From contig JAFONG010000044.1 in the NCBI GenBank assembly GCA_017418585.1, positions 1 through 12,884 of the forward strand: 12,884 nt of DNA. The letters run 5' to 3'. Under the pieces are notes generated by a model, which made no database searches, was not told the origin of the DNA, and saw only the letters and a list, made by a program, of their open reading frames with translations. The DNA comes from Erysipelotrichaceae bacterium (GTDB lineage Bacteria; Bacillota_I; Bacilli_A; Erysipelotrichales; Erysipelotrichaceae). Position numbers and translations under genes: made by a program. Shown here one piece after another: positions 6,101 through 12,884 of this stretch (positions are counted from its first letter, which is position 1; the number at the start of each line of letters is the position of its first letter).

Positions 6101-7378
6101 ATGAGAGAATTACAGTTTCCATATGGAAAGAAACATCTGAAGATCGATGTTGAAGAGAAATATCTGAAGGGAGTGCTGTGTTCCCACTTGAATGAGTATG
6201 TCCCTGAAAAAGGAGAGACAGAGCTTGTCAGGGAAGCGCTGGAGCATCCGATCGGTTCAGTAAAGTTGAGTGAACTGGCCAAAGGGAAGAACAAGGTCGT
6301 GATCATCGCATCGGATCACACCAGACCTGTTCCAAGCAGAATCATCATGCCGCTGATGCTGGAAGAAATCAGAAAAGGCAATCCGGATGCGGACATCACG
6401 ATTCTGATTGCGACCGGTTTTCATCGTCTGACCAGCAGGGAAGAACTTGTCAGCAAGTTCGGTGAAGAGATCGTTGAGAAAGAAAAGATCCGGGTACACG
6501 ACAGCACCAGAGATGAAGACATGGTTTATTTGGGCAAGCTTCCTTCCGGGGGCGATCTGCTGATCAACAGGCTGGCCTATGAAGCAGATCTGCTGTGCAG
6601 CGAAGGATTTATTGAACCGCATTTCTTTGCAGGATATTCTGGAGGCAGAAAATCTGTTTTACCGGGTGTTGCCAGCAGGAAGACGGTTCTGGCGAATCAC
6701 TGCTCCCGTTTCATCGATTCAGATTATGCCCGTACAGGCATCATTGAACATAATCCGATTCACGAAGACATGCTGTGGGCAGCAAGAACAGCTGGCCTGG
6801 CTTTCATATGCAATGTCGTGATCAACGCGGAAAAGAAGGTCGTCTATGCGGTGAGCGGAGATGTGGATGAAGCGCACAAGGCAGGTATCGCTTTTTTGAG
6901 CAGCTACTGTATGGTGGAAGGCGTGAATGCCGATATTGCCATAACGACTAACGGCGGTTATCCGCTGGATCAGAACATCTATCAATCCGTAAAAGGATTG
7001 ACTGCCGCAGAAGCAACGGTCAGAAAAGACGGTGTCATCATCATGCTGGCATCCTGCTCTGACGGACATGGCGGTCAGTCTTTCTATGATACGTTTCACA
7101 GAGGACTGCCGCTGGAAGAGATGTATGCGGAATTCATGTCCAGAGATGCGGAACATACGATCGCCGATCAGTGGGAATCCCAGATCCTGACCAGGATCCT
7201 GATGCACGCGAAGGTCATCTTCGTCTCCGAACAGGATGACGACATGATCAGGAATTTCCGGATGATTCCGGCTCACAGCCTGGAAGAGGCGCTTGAAAAA
7301 GCCAGAGAGATCGTCGGATCTGATGCGAGTATTGCTGCCATACCGGATGGCGTTTCGGTCATGGTTGTGAATCAATAA
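6101..7378 (+). CDS. larA: Nickel-dependent lactate racemase family protein
   Basis: This 425-residue protein belongs to the LarA family, which racemizes or epimerizes 2-hydroxy acids by hydride transfer through a nickel-pincer nucleotide covalently bound to a lysine. Key residues fall at the same numbers as those known for Lactiplantibacillus plantarum LarA: Asp72 and Arg75 (SDHTRPVP), His108 (GFHR), His174 (EPHFFAG), Lys184 (GGRKSVLPG, cofactor attachment), His200 (ANH), Gln295, Lys298 and Trp358. This supports a catalytically intact enzyme, probably a true lactate racemase. The gene is followed after 11 bases by the Etf/lactate dehydrogenase genes, matching the racemase in the A. woodii lct cluster, so it likely converts L-lactate to the D-form used by that dehydrogenase. 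Because some LarA relatives are gluconate 2-epimerases, a sugar-acid role is an alternative. The cofactor genes larB, larC and larE are not in the window. Confidence 0.9.
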   Translation: MRELQFPYGKKHLKIDVEEKYLKGVLCSHLNEYVPEKGETELVREALEHPIGSVKLSELAKGKNKVVIIASDHTRPVPSRIIMPLMLEEIRKGNPDADITILIATGFHRLTSREELVSKFGEEIVEKEKIRVHDSTRDEDMVYLGKLPSGGDLLINRLAYEADLLCSEGFIEPHFFAGYSGGRKSVLPGVASRKTVLANHCSRFIDSDYARTGIIEHNPIHEDMLWAARTAGLAFICNVVINAEKKVVYAVSGDVDEAHKAGIAFLSSYCMVEGVNADIAITTNGGYPLDQNIYQSVKGLTAAEATVRKDGVIIMLASCSDGHGGQSFYDTFHRGLPLEEMYAEFMSRDAEHTIADQWESQILTRILMHAKVIFVSEQDDDMIRNFRMIPAHSLEEALEKAREIVGSDASIAAIPDGVSVMVVNQ

Positions 7379-7389
7379 AGGAGGATACA

Positions 7390-8175
7390 ATGAATATAAT
7401 TGTCTGTATCAAACAGGTGCCCGGTACGACTAATGTCAACATCGATCCCGTAACAGGAACACTGATCAGAGACGGAGTGGCTGCAAAAATGAATCCTTAT
7501 GATCTGGAGGCTCTGGAGCTGGGCCTGCAGCTGATTGAAAGAAACGGAGGAAAGCTCAGCGTTGTTTCCATGGGACCGAATTCGGCACTGGAAGTACTGC
7601 GTGAAGCCATCTACATGGGAGCGGATGCGGGAGTACTGATCTCCGACAGAAAGTTTGGCGGAGCCGATGTTCTGGCCACATCCTATACGCTGTGCAGCGG
7701 AATCAAAGCGGTCAAGGACTATGATCTGATCATTACCGGTAAACAGACGACGGATGGCGATACCGCTCAGGTCGGAAGTGAACTGGCGGAACACCTGCAC
7801 ATCCCTCATATAGCCAATGTCAGAAAGGCGGAAGTCATAGGAAACAGACTGGAATGCGTCTATCAGCTTGACAGCAAGATCTATACGGCAGATATCACCA
7901 TGCCTTGTCTGATCTGCGCTGACGGAGGCATCAATACGCCGAGACTTCCTTCTTTCAAGAGAAAAACGGAATACGGCAATGCCGAAGACAGGATCAGGAT
8001 CATTACCTTTGCGGATGTCGAGGACCAGGACGAGAGTCACTATGGTCTGAAAGGATCCCCGACAAAAGTCGAAAAGATCTTTGAACCGGACAGGGACGTG
8101 GAGAGAAAGATGATATCCGGAACGAATCTGGCTTCCAAGACCTATGAGGTTTTGAAGGCTCATAAGTTTGTGTAG
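7390..8175 (+). CDS. lctB: Electron transfer flavoprotein beta subunit of a lactate dehydrogenase complex (LctB-like)
   Basis: This 261-residue protein is an EtfB subunit. MNIIVCIKQVPGT (1-13) and AKMNPYDLEALELGLQL (32-48) are standard EtfB N-terminal signatures. GKQTTDGDTAQVGSELA (117-133) is the loop that binds FAD in bifurcating Etfs, where classical Etfs bind AMP, and GADVLATSYTL (91-101) lies near the expected NADH site. In the A. woodii Ldh-Etf complex the EtfB FAD is the bifurcating flavin: electrons from lactate plus reduced ferredoxin are driven together onto NAD+. A strong AAGGAGG site sits between the larA stop and this start. The EtfA gene follows after 12 bases and the FAD dehydrogenase after that, giving the order EtfB-EtfA-dehydrogenase of the lct operon. 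Assignment to lactate rather than another 2-hydroxy acid rests on this context. Confidence 0.88.
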   Translation: MNIIVCIKQVPGTTNVNIDPVTGTLIRDGVAAKMNPYDLEALELGLQLIERNGGKLSVVSMGPNSALEVLREAIYMGADAGVLISDRKFGGADVLATSYTLCSGIKAVKDYDLIITGKQTTDGDTAQVGSELAEHLHIPHIANVRKAEVIGNRLECVYQLDSKIYTADITMPCLICADGGINTPRLPSFKRKTEYGNAEDRIRIITFADVEDQDESHYGLKGSPTKVEKIFEPDRDVERKMISGTNLASKTYEVLKAHKFV

Positions 8176-8187
8176 GAGGGAGGACAT

Positions 8188-9381
8188 ATGGGATTAATAG
8201 TAAACCAGAACCTGATCAATGAAGAAACAGGAAAAGCGCTGGAAGAACTGTGTCCGTTCGGTGCGATCTCCTATGTGAATGGAAAACTGGATATCAGCAG
8301 TGCCTGCAGACTATGCAGAATGTGCGTCAATAAGGGTCCTGCAGGCTGTGTAAGTTATGAAGAAGAAAAGATCGAACAGATCGACAAGTCGAAATACAGA
8401 GGTGTCTGCGTCTATGCGGACAGCGATCACGGAAAGATTCACAAGGTCAGTTTTGAACTGATCGGTAAAGCCATTGAACTGGCTAAAGTGATCTCTCATC
8501 CGGTCTATGCGCTGCTGATCGGGTATCATACCAAAGAGAATGTTGAAGAGCTTCTGAGATACGGTGTAGACAAGGTCTTTGTCTATGACCACGAAAAACT
8601 GAAAGATTTCGACATCGAGAAATATGCCAACTGTTTTGCGGATTTCATCGAAAACGAGAAGCCTTCATCGATACTGGTTGGCGCTACCAATGTAGGACGT
8701 TGCTTGGCACCGAGAGTCGCCGCAAGATTCCATACCGGACTGACGGCCGACTGCACAAGACTGGAGATGAAAGAGAATACCGATCTGGTTCAGATCAGAC
8801 CGGCATTCGGCGGCAATATCATGGCTCAGATCATTACTCCGAATTCCCGTCCGCAGTTCTGTACAGTCAGATACAAGATCTTCAACGCTCCTAAAAAGGT
8901 ATCCGATCCAAAGGGAACAGCGGTCATGAAACCGGTAAAGGAAGAATGGCTGAATTCCCATGTGGAGATCAAAGAGATCGTCGAGAAACCGGAGGAAACG
9001 GATATCTCGGAAGCGGACGTGATCATTGCGGTAGGAAGAGGTCTGAAATCCAAGAACGACATGGCGATGGTAAAGGAACTGGCGTCTCTTCTGAAAGCCA
9101 ATATTGCCTGCTCCAGACCAATGGTAGAAAACGGCATGTTCGATGCCAGACATCAGATCGGACTGAGCGGCAAGACCGTAAAACCGAAACTGATCATTAC
9201 CTTGGGAATATCCGGTGCGATTCAGTTTACCTCCGGTATGAAGTCATCCGACTGCATCGTTGCGATCAATTCCGATCCGGATGCGCAGATCTTCAATGTC
9301 GCGCATTACGGAATCATCGGGGATATGTACGAGATCATTCCTGAATTAATTGAAAGGATCAAGGTGGACCGTTATGTATAA
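8188..9381 (+). CDS. lctC: Electron transfer flavoprotein alpha subunit with N-terminal iron-sulfur domain (LctC-like)
   Basis: This 397-residue EtfA is longer than a classical one because of an N-terminal ferredoxin-like segment of about 60 residues. That segment has Cys22 (LCPFGAI) and CRLCRMC (Cys40, Cys43, Cys46), enough for one [4Fe-4S] cluster, plus an extra Cys54. The EtfA body starts near RGVCVYAD (71-78). RPAFGGNIMAQI (204-215) is a conserved middle motif, and the C-terminal FAD domain shows AVGRGLKS (281-288) and LGISGAIQFTSGM (339-351). In the A. woodii complex this subunit carries the electron-shuttling FAD and the cluster. The gene follows lctB after 12 bases with a GGAGG site, and its last eight bases overlap the start of the dehydrogenase gene. 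Confidence 0.9.
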   Translation: MGLIVNQNLINEETGKALEELCPFGAISYVNGKLDISSACRLCRMCVNKGPAGCVSYEEEKIEQIDKSKYRGVCVYADSDHGKIHKVSFELIGKAIELAKVISHPVYALLIGYHTKENVEELLRYGVDKVFVYDHEKLKDFDIEKYANCFADFIENEKPSSILVGATNVGRCLAPRVAARFHTGLTADCTRLEMKENTDLVQIRPAFGGNIMAQIITPNSRPQFCTVRYKIFNAPKKVSDPKGTAVMKPVKEEWLNSHVEIKEIVEKPEETDISEADVIIAVGRGLKSKNDMAMVKELASLLKANIACSRPMVENGMFDARHQIGLSGKTVKPKLIITLGISGAIQFTSGMKSSDCIVAINSDPDAQIFNVAHYGIIGDMYEIIPELIERIKVDRYV

Positions 9382-10765
9382 GAGAATAGACAGCGAAGAT
9401 ATCCAATATCTGGAATCGCTGATTCCTTCCGGAAGGATATTTATCGGAGACAAGATCTCCCGTGACTATGCCCATGATGAACTGGGAGGAATCGAGAAAC
9501 TTCCGGATGTGCTGATCAACGTATTGTCGGAAGAAGAAATTTCCAAGGTTATGGCATATGCTTATGAAAAGGAAATACCGGTAGTTGCCAGAGGATCGGG
9601 CACGGATCTGGTAGGAGCTGCGGTCGCTCTGGAAGGCGGCATCATGATCTGCACTAAGCTGATGAATCATATCAAGGAGCTGGATGAAGCAAACCTCACG
9701 GTTACGGTTGAGCCGGGTGTACTGCTGATGGAACTGCAGGCTTACGTAGAGGAAAGAGATTTCTTCTATCCTCCTGATCCGGGAGAGAAATCTGCTACGA
9801 TCGGCGGCAACATTTCTACTAATGCGGGCGGCATGAGAGCGGTCAAGTACGGTGTAACCAGAGACTATGTCAGAGGACTTAGAGTAGTGCTTCCTGACGG
9901 AAGCGTTGAACAGATCGGCGGAAAAGTTGTGAAAAACTCTTCAGGCTATGATCTGAAAGATCTGATCATCGGTTCGGAGGGTACGCTTTGCATCATTACA
10001 GAAGCCATACTGAAGATCATTCCGAAACCTGCCTATTCCGTATCGATGCTGCTGCCGTTCCTTAGTATCGAGAAAGCAATCGAAGCAGTTCCTGAAATCA
10101 TTAAATCCAAGGCTTCCCTGACGGCGATCGAATACATGTCACTGGATACGATCATGTCGGCGGAAGACTTTCTGGGAAAGAAGTTTCCGGATACCAACTA
10201 CGAGGCTTACATCCTGCTGACCTTTGACGGCAACAGCATGGAAGAAATCGAAAAAGAATACACGAAGGTTGCGCAGCTTTGCATCGACATGGGTGCGATC
10301 GACGGTTATTTTGTTGATACGGATGAAAGAAAGAAATCCGTCTGGAACGCCAGAGGAGCTTTCCTGGAAGCGATCAAGGCTTCAACCGACCTGATGGATG
10401 AATGCGATGTTGTTGTACCGAAAAACAGAGTCGCCGATTTCATCAAGTATTCCCATGAAGTGGCGGAACAGGTCGGTCTGCGTATCCCGTCTTTCGGACA
10501 TGCGGGCGACGGCAATCTGCATATCTACCTGTGCAAGGACGGTATGGATGAGAAAACCTGGGAGGAAAAGACCAAGAAAGCCTTTGACTTGCTTTATGCC
10601 AAGGCCAGAGAATACGGCGGAATGGTTTCCGGCGAACACGGAATCGGCTATGCGAAGAAGCTGTACCTGAATAAACAGGCCGGTGAAAAACAGATTGCTG
10701 TCATGCGCGGAATCAAGAAGGTGTTCGATCCGAAAAACATTCTCAACCCGGGGAAAGTGATTTAA
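9374..10765 (+). CDS. lctD: FAD-linked 2-hydroxyacid (D-lactate) dehydrogenase, LctD/GlcD family
   Basis: This is a 463-residue flavoprotein of the glycolate oxidase GlcD / D-lactate dehydrogenase family. The PCMH-type FAD domain shows VARGSGTDLVGAA (71-83), PPDPGEKSATIGGNISTNAGG in two parts (133-153) and VKNSSGYDLKDLIIGSEGTL in its usual place (186-205). The C-terminal catalytic domain carries FGHAGDGNLHIY (374-385) and SGEHGIGYAK (419-428), with the histidines typical of the metal and substrate site. An upstream in-frame ATG at 9350 exists, but 9374 is preferred: AAGGTGG (9361-9367) lies six bases before it, and it gives a normal family start with a short ATGTATAA overlap with the EtfA stop. 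Next to LctB- and LctC-like subunits it most likely oxidizes D-lactate to pyruvate and passes electrons to the Etf. Other 2-hydroxy acids are possible. Confidence 0.9.
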   Translation: MYKRIDSEDIQYLESLIPSGRIFIGDKISRDYAHDELGGIEKLPDVLINVLSEEEISKVMAYAYEKEIPVVARGSGTDLVGAAVALEGGIMICTKLMNHIKELDEANLTVTVEPGVLLMELQAYVEERDFFYPPDPGEKSATIGGNISTNAGGMRAVKYGVTRDYVRGLRVVLPDGSVEQIGGKVVKNSSGYDLKDLIIGSEGTLCIITEAILKIIPKPAYSVSMLLPFLSIEKAIEAVPEIIKSKASLTAIEYMSLDTIMSAEDFLGKKFPDTNYEAYILLTFDGNSMEEIEKEYTKVAQLCIDMGAIDGYFVDTDERKKSVWNARGAFLEAIKASTDLMDECDVVVPKNRVADFIKYSHEVAEQVGLRIPSFGHAGDGNLHIYLCKDGMDEKTWEEKTKKAFDLLYAKAREYGGMVSGEHGIGYAKKLYLNKQAGEKQIAVMRGIKKVFDPKNILNPGKVI

Positions 10766-10793
10766 ATCAGATATATCTTTATCTGCTATCAAA

Positions 10794-10821
10794 AAAAGGT
10801 CATCCTTCGTGATGACCTTTT
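10794..10821. terminator. Rho-independent terminator, probably bidirectional
   Basis: AAAAGGTCATC (10794-10804) and GATGACCTTTT (10811-10821) are perfect reverse complements of 11 bases with the loop CTTCGT. The right arm ends in TTTT, and a run of seven A (10791-10797) gives a U-tract on the other strand. It lies 28 bases after the dehydrogenase stop and before the thyA promoter region, so it separates the catabolic operon from the thymidylate unit. Confidence 0.85.
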
Positions 10822-10862
10822 CGTATATCTGTTCAATATCACAGAGGAAGATCATCCTGTTG

Positions 10863-10868
10863 TATAAT
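10863..10868 (+). promoter_or_regulatory. Candidate -10 box for the thyA-folA unit
   Basis: A perfect TATAAT occurs at 10863-10868, 31 bases before the thyA start codon and just after the terminator. No good -35 box is seen at the right distance; the nearest is ATCACA (10838-10843) with a 19-base spacer. TGTTG directly upstream may partly compensate. The ribosome binding site GAGGTGG follows at 10889-10895. Confidence 0.5.
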
Positions 10869-10899
10869 TGAAGTAATTGGAAACAAGCGAGGTGGCACA

Positions 10900-11778
10900 A
10901 TGAAACAGTATCTGGATCTATGCCGTTATGTTCTGGAAAACGGCGAAAAAAGAGAAGACAGAACCGGAACCGGAACGATTTCGAAATTCGGTTATCAGAT
11001 GAGAGTCAATCTGGAAGAGGGATTCCCTCTTCTGACGACGAAGAAGGTTTTCTACAGAGGCATCTTTGAAGAGCTTTTCTGGTTCCTGAAAGGCGAAACG
11101 AATATCCGTCCTCTGGCTTTAAAGAACGTCAAGATCTGGAACGACTGGCCTTATGCCAAATACAGGAATTCAGCCGAATACAAAGGGGAAACGATGGAGG
11201 AATTCATTCAGAAGATCTGCGAGGATGAAGCCTTTGCGGACAGATGGGGCGACCTGGGTCCGGTATACGGCAGACAGTGGCGCAACTTCGACGGGAAGGG
11301 CGTAGACCAGATCAGCCAGCTGATCGACAATCTCAAGAACAATCCTTTCTCCAGAAGACATCTGGTTGTCGCCTACAATCCTGCGGAAGCGGATCAGATG
11401 GCCTTGCCTCCTTGCCATGCATTCTTCCAGTTTTATGTATCTGCGGACAGAAAGAAACTTTCCTGCCAGCTGTATCAGCGTTCTGCCGATCTGTTTCTGG
11501 GAGTGCCTTTCAATATTGCTTCCTACTCGCTGCTGCTGGCGATGGTGGCGCAGGTATGCGGCTATGAACCGTACGAATTCATTCATACCTTCGGCGATGC
11601 CCACATCTATCTGGATCATGTCGACCAGATCAGGGAACAGCTTTCCAGAGAACCGAAACCTCTGCCGAAGCTGTGGCTGAATCCGGAGATTAAGGATATC
11701 TTTGCGTTTACGATAGACGACGTTAAGATCCTGGACTATGATCCATGGCCTGCAATCAAGGGAAAGGTGTCCGTATAA
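10900..11778 (+). CDS. thyA: Thymidylate synthase
   Basis: This 292-residue enzyme methylates dUMP to dTMP using 5,10-methylenetetrahydrofolate, which leaves dihydrofolate. All major motifs are present: EDRTGTGT (19-26, with the phosphate-binding Arg21), GPVYGRQWR (120-128), SRRH (151-154), PPCHAFFQF (170-178, nucleophile Cys172), QRSADLFLGVPFNIASY (193-209) and the dUMP-contacting FGDAHIYLDH (231-240). The length is between the E. coli type (264) and the Lactobacillus type (316). The start is supported by GAGGTGG at 10889-10895. Its stop TAA shares one base with the start of folA, whose product recycles the dihydrofolate made here. The unit is housekeeping and probably unrelated to the upstream operon. 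Confidence 0.97.
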   Translation: MKQYLDLCRYVLENGEKREDRTGTGTISKFGYQMRVNLEEGFPLLTTKKVFYRGIFEELFWFLKGETNIRPLALKNVKIWNDWPYAKYRNSAEYKGETMEEFIQKICEDEAFADRWGDLGPVYGRQWRNFDGKGVDQISQLIDNLKNNPFSRRHLVVAYNPAEADQMALPPCHAFFQFYVSADRKKLSCQLYQRSADLFLGVPFNIASYSLLLAMVAQVCGYEPYEFIHTFGDAHIYLDHVDQIREQLSREPKPLPKLWLNPEIKDIFAFTIDDVKILDYDPWPAIKGKVSV

Positions 11779-12257
11779 TGATCAGCTTTTCGGTAGCGGT
11801 CGATCCGCATTACGGCATCGGGATCAGGGGATCCCTGCCCTGGCACATCAAAGAAGAACTGAAACTGTTTCGCAGAAACACGCTTTTTAAACATATCGTC
11901 ATGGGTCAGACGACCTACGACAATCTTCCGGGAAAACTGAAGGACCGGTATATCACCGTTGTATCCATTGATCCGGAATATCATCCGGAAGGTGTCGAAG
12001 TAACGCACGATCTGATCGCCTTTCTTGAAGAACATCAGAGCGATGAAACAGAATACATCATCTGCGGCGGAGCTTCGATCTACAGACAGTCCTACCCTTA
12101 TGCGAAGAAAGCCTATGTATCCTTCATCAAGAAAGAATACGAAGTCGATACCAGGCTGGAGATATTCGATCCTGAAGACTGGGACATCATCAGGGAAGAG
12201 GATCACGAAGAATTCATTTATCGCGAACTGATCCGGAAAGAAGATGGAAACAGCTAA
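11778..12257 (+). CDS. folA: Dihydrofolate reductase
   Basis: This 159-residue protein reduces dihydrofolate to tetrahydrofolate with NADPH, and its length equals that of E. coli FolA. Motifs are GIGIRGSLPWH (14-24), an FRRNT segment after the first helix, IVMGQTTYDNLP for the NADPH phosphate region, and IICGGASIYRQ for the glycine pair that binds the cofactor. The acid at the catalytic position (E. coli Asp27) is Glu here, within WHIKEELKLF; Glu is used at this place in vertebrate enzymes. The usual MGR is MGQ. The ATG at 11778 is chosen over the in-frame ATG at 11745, because the protein then begins directly at the conserved first strand (MISFSVAVD). GGAAAGGTG (11761-11769) inside the end of thyA can serve as ribosome binding site, and the TAATG overlap suggests translational coupling. 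Confidence 0.93.
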   Translation: MISFSVAVDPHYGIGIRGSLPWHIKEELKLFRRNTLFKHIVMGQTTYDNLPGKLKDRYITVVSIDPEYHPEGVEVTHDLIAFLEEHQSDETEYIICGGASIYRQSYPYAKKAYVSFIKKEYEVDTRLEIFDPEDWDIIREEDHEEFIYRELIRKEDGNS

Positions 12258-12884
12258 AAGAAATCCGATCGCGATATACTGCAAAAACTGCGGGGCTCCC
12301 GCAGGTTTTGATATTGTCAGACAGACTTACAGGTGTCCGTATTGCGGTCAGACCAGCGGCATCGATGAAGTGAAAAACGAAGTCCTCAAGTGGAGAAAAC
12401 TGAATCCTGCGCATAAGAAAGCCGTTGAAACAGGAGACAGAATGGAAAAATACAGCTGTTCAGGCTGCGGTGCCGAGGTCATATTCGAGCCGGGTGAAGC
12501 TTCCGCTACCTGCGATTTCTGCGGAAGCAGGCTTATCCGCAAAGAATTCACAAGTGAGGAACAGTTTCCGGATCTGATCATTCCTTTTTATCTCACTTAT
12601 GAAGAAGCGAAAGAAAGACTTCTGAAATGGGGAAAAAGGCACTGGTACCGGAAAGAGGGCAGAGCCGTTGTTTCCGATATCGATCAACTGAAGGGCTACT
12701 ATCTTCCTTATCAGCTGATCCGCGGTCCGATCTACGGAACGGTAGACAGAGACGCCAGCACCAGAAAATACCGCTGTGCCGGTTATCTGGAAGGAACGCT
12801 GGTTTCTTCTGACGGACATCTGAACAACCTGATACTGAACCGGATGGAACCGTACGACTGGTCGGCGATGCACCCTTTTGAATA
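12244..12884 (+). CDS. Double zinc-ribbon protein (TFIIB-type), 3' end cut by window
   Basis: The open frame from ATG 12244 runs to the window end without a stop, giving 213 complete codons. Four CxxC knuckles are visible: CKNC (13-16), CPYC (31-34), CSGC (72-75) and CDFC (90-93). They would form two zinc ribbons of the rubredoxin/TFIIB kind, joined by a charged linker. After about residue 105 the protein has no recognized motif, but has an aromatic-rich stretch (FPDLIIPFYLTYEEA, WGKRHWYRKEG, KGYYLPYQLI). No membrane segment is seen in the visible part. It overlaps folA by 14 bases. Proteins of this layout are annotated in Bacillota as TFIIB-type zinc ribbon-containing proteins with unknown function, so none is assigned. 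Confidence 0.8.
   Translation, partial: METAKRNPIAIYCKNCGAPAGFDIVRQTYRCPYCGQTSGIDEVKNEVLKWRKLNPAHKKAVETGDRMEKYSCSGCGAEVIFEPGEASATCDFCGSRLIRKEFTSEEQFPDLIIPFYLTYEEAKERLLKWGKRHWYRKEGRAVVSDIDQLKGYYLPYQLIRGPIYGTVDRDASTRKYRCAGYLEGTLVSSDGHLNNLILNRMEPYDWSAMHPFE

Noticed and set aside
6719..8187. Minus-strand open frames opposite larA and lctB (223 and 271 codons)
   Set aside because: Both are antisense shadows of genes with confirmed motifs, with arginine-, histidine- and phenylalanine-rich sequences that look like reverse translations.
9350..9376. Upstream ATG at 9350 as start of the FAD dehydrogenase
   Set aside because: It would add eight residues inside the EtfA gene, while the ATG at 9374 has a well-spaced AAGGTGG and a normal family start.
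10768..10785. CAGATA...TATCTG inverted repeat just after the dehydrogenase stop
   Set aside because: The stem is only six AT-rich base pairs with no T-run; the strong hairpin at 10794-10821 explains termination.
11745..11780. Upstream ATG at 11745 as start of folA
   Set aside because: It would add eleven residues overlapping thyA before the conserved first strand of dihydrofolate reductase; ATG 11778 gives the standard 159-residue length.

Overview
The window reads as a low-to-mid G+C member of the Bacillota (Firmicutes), probably a gut-type anaerobe near the Erysipelotrichales or Lachnospirales. The evidence is strong AGGAGG-type ribosome binding sites, heavy use of AGA for arginine, an anaerobic lactate dehydrogenase/Etf set, and a thyA-folA pair followed by a zinc-ribbon protein. 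The taxonomic call is an inference from gene content and style. No rRNA, tRNA, mobile element or CRISPR array was seen. No stretch over 300 bases lacks a gene; the longest gaps are 884-1013 and 10766-10899.

Left edge (1-883, minus strand): an aldose 1-epimerase-like protein, followed downstream by the first codons of another minus-strand gene that leaves the window. It diverges from the main operon across a 130-base AT-rich region. That region holds a perfect 13-base inverted repeat (915-945), very likely the operator of a regulator encoded outside the window.

Sugar-acid block (1014-6061, plus strand): RraA-family protein, UxuA-like mannonate dehydratase, 2-keto-3-deoxygluconate (KDG) kinase, KDPG aldolase fused to a VOC domain, and an enolase-superfamily dehydratase or cycloisomerase. 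Together they describe a route from one or more aldonic or uronic acid derivatives to KDG, then KDPG, then pyruvate plus glyceraldehyde 3-phosphate. Two dehydratase candidates of unrelated fold sit in the same operon, so the true substrate is open.

2-Hydroxyacid block (6101-10765, plus strand): a nickel-dependent lactate racemase (LarA), then EtfB, a ferredoxin-type EtfA and an FAD-linked dehydrogenase. The last three match the electron-confurcating lactate dehydrogenase complex LctBCD of Acetobacterium woodii. A small hairpin with a tandem 10-base repeat separates the two blocks and may tune expression. A rho-independent terminator (10794-10821) closes the region. Genes for the LarA cofactor (larB, larC, larE) and any transporter are absent from the window.

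Right edge (10900-12884, plus strand): a separate housekeeping unit with thymidylate synthase, dihydrofolate reductase and a double zinc-ribbon protein cut by the window end. Start and stop codons overlap in this unit, which suggests translational coupling.
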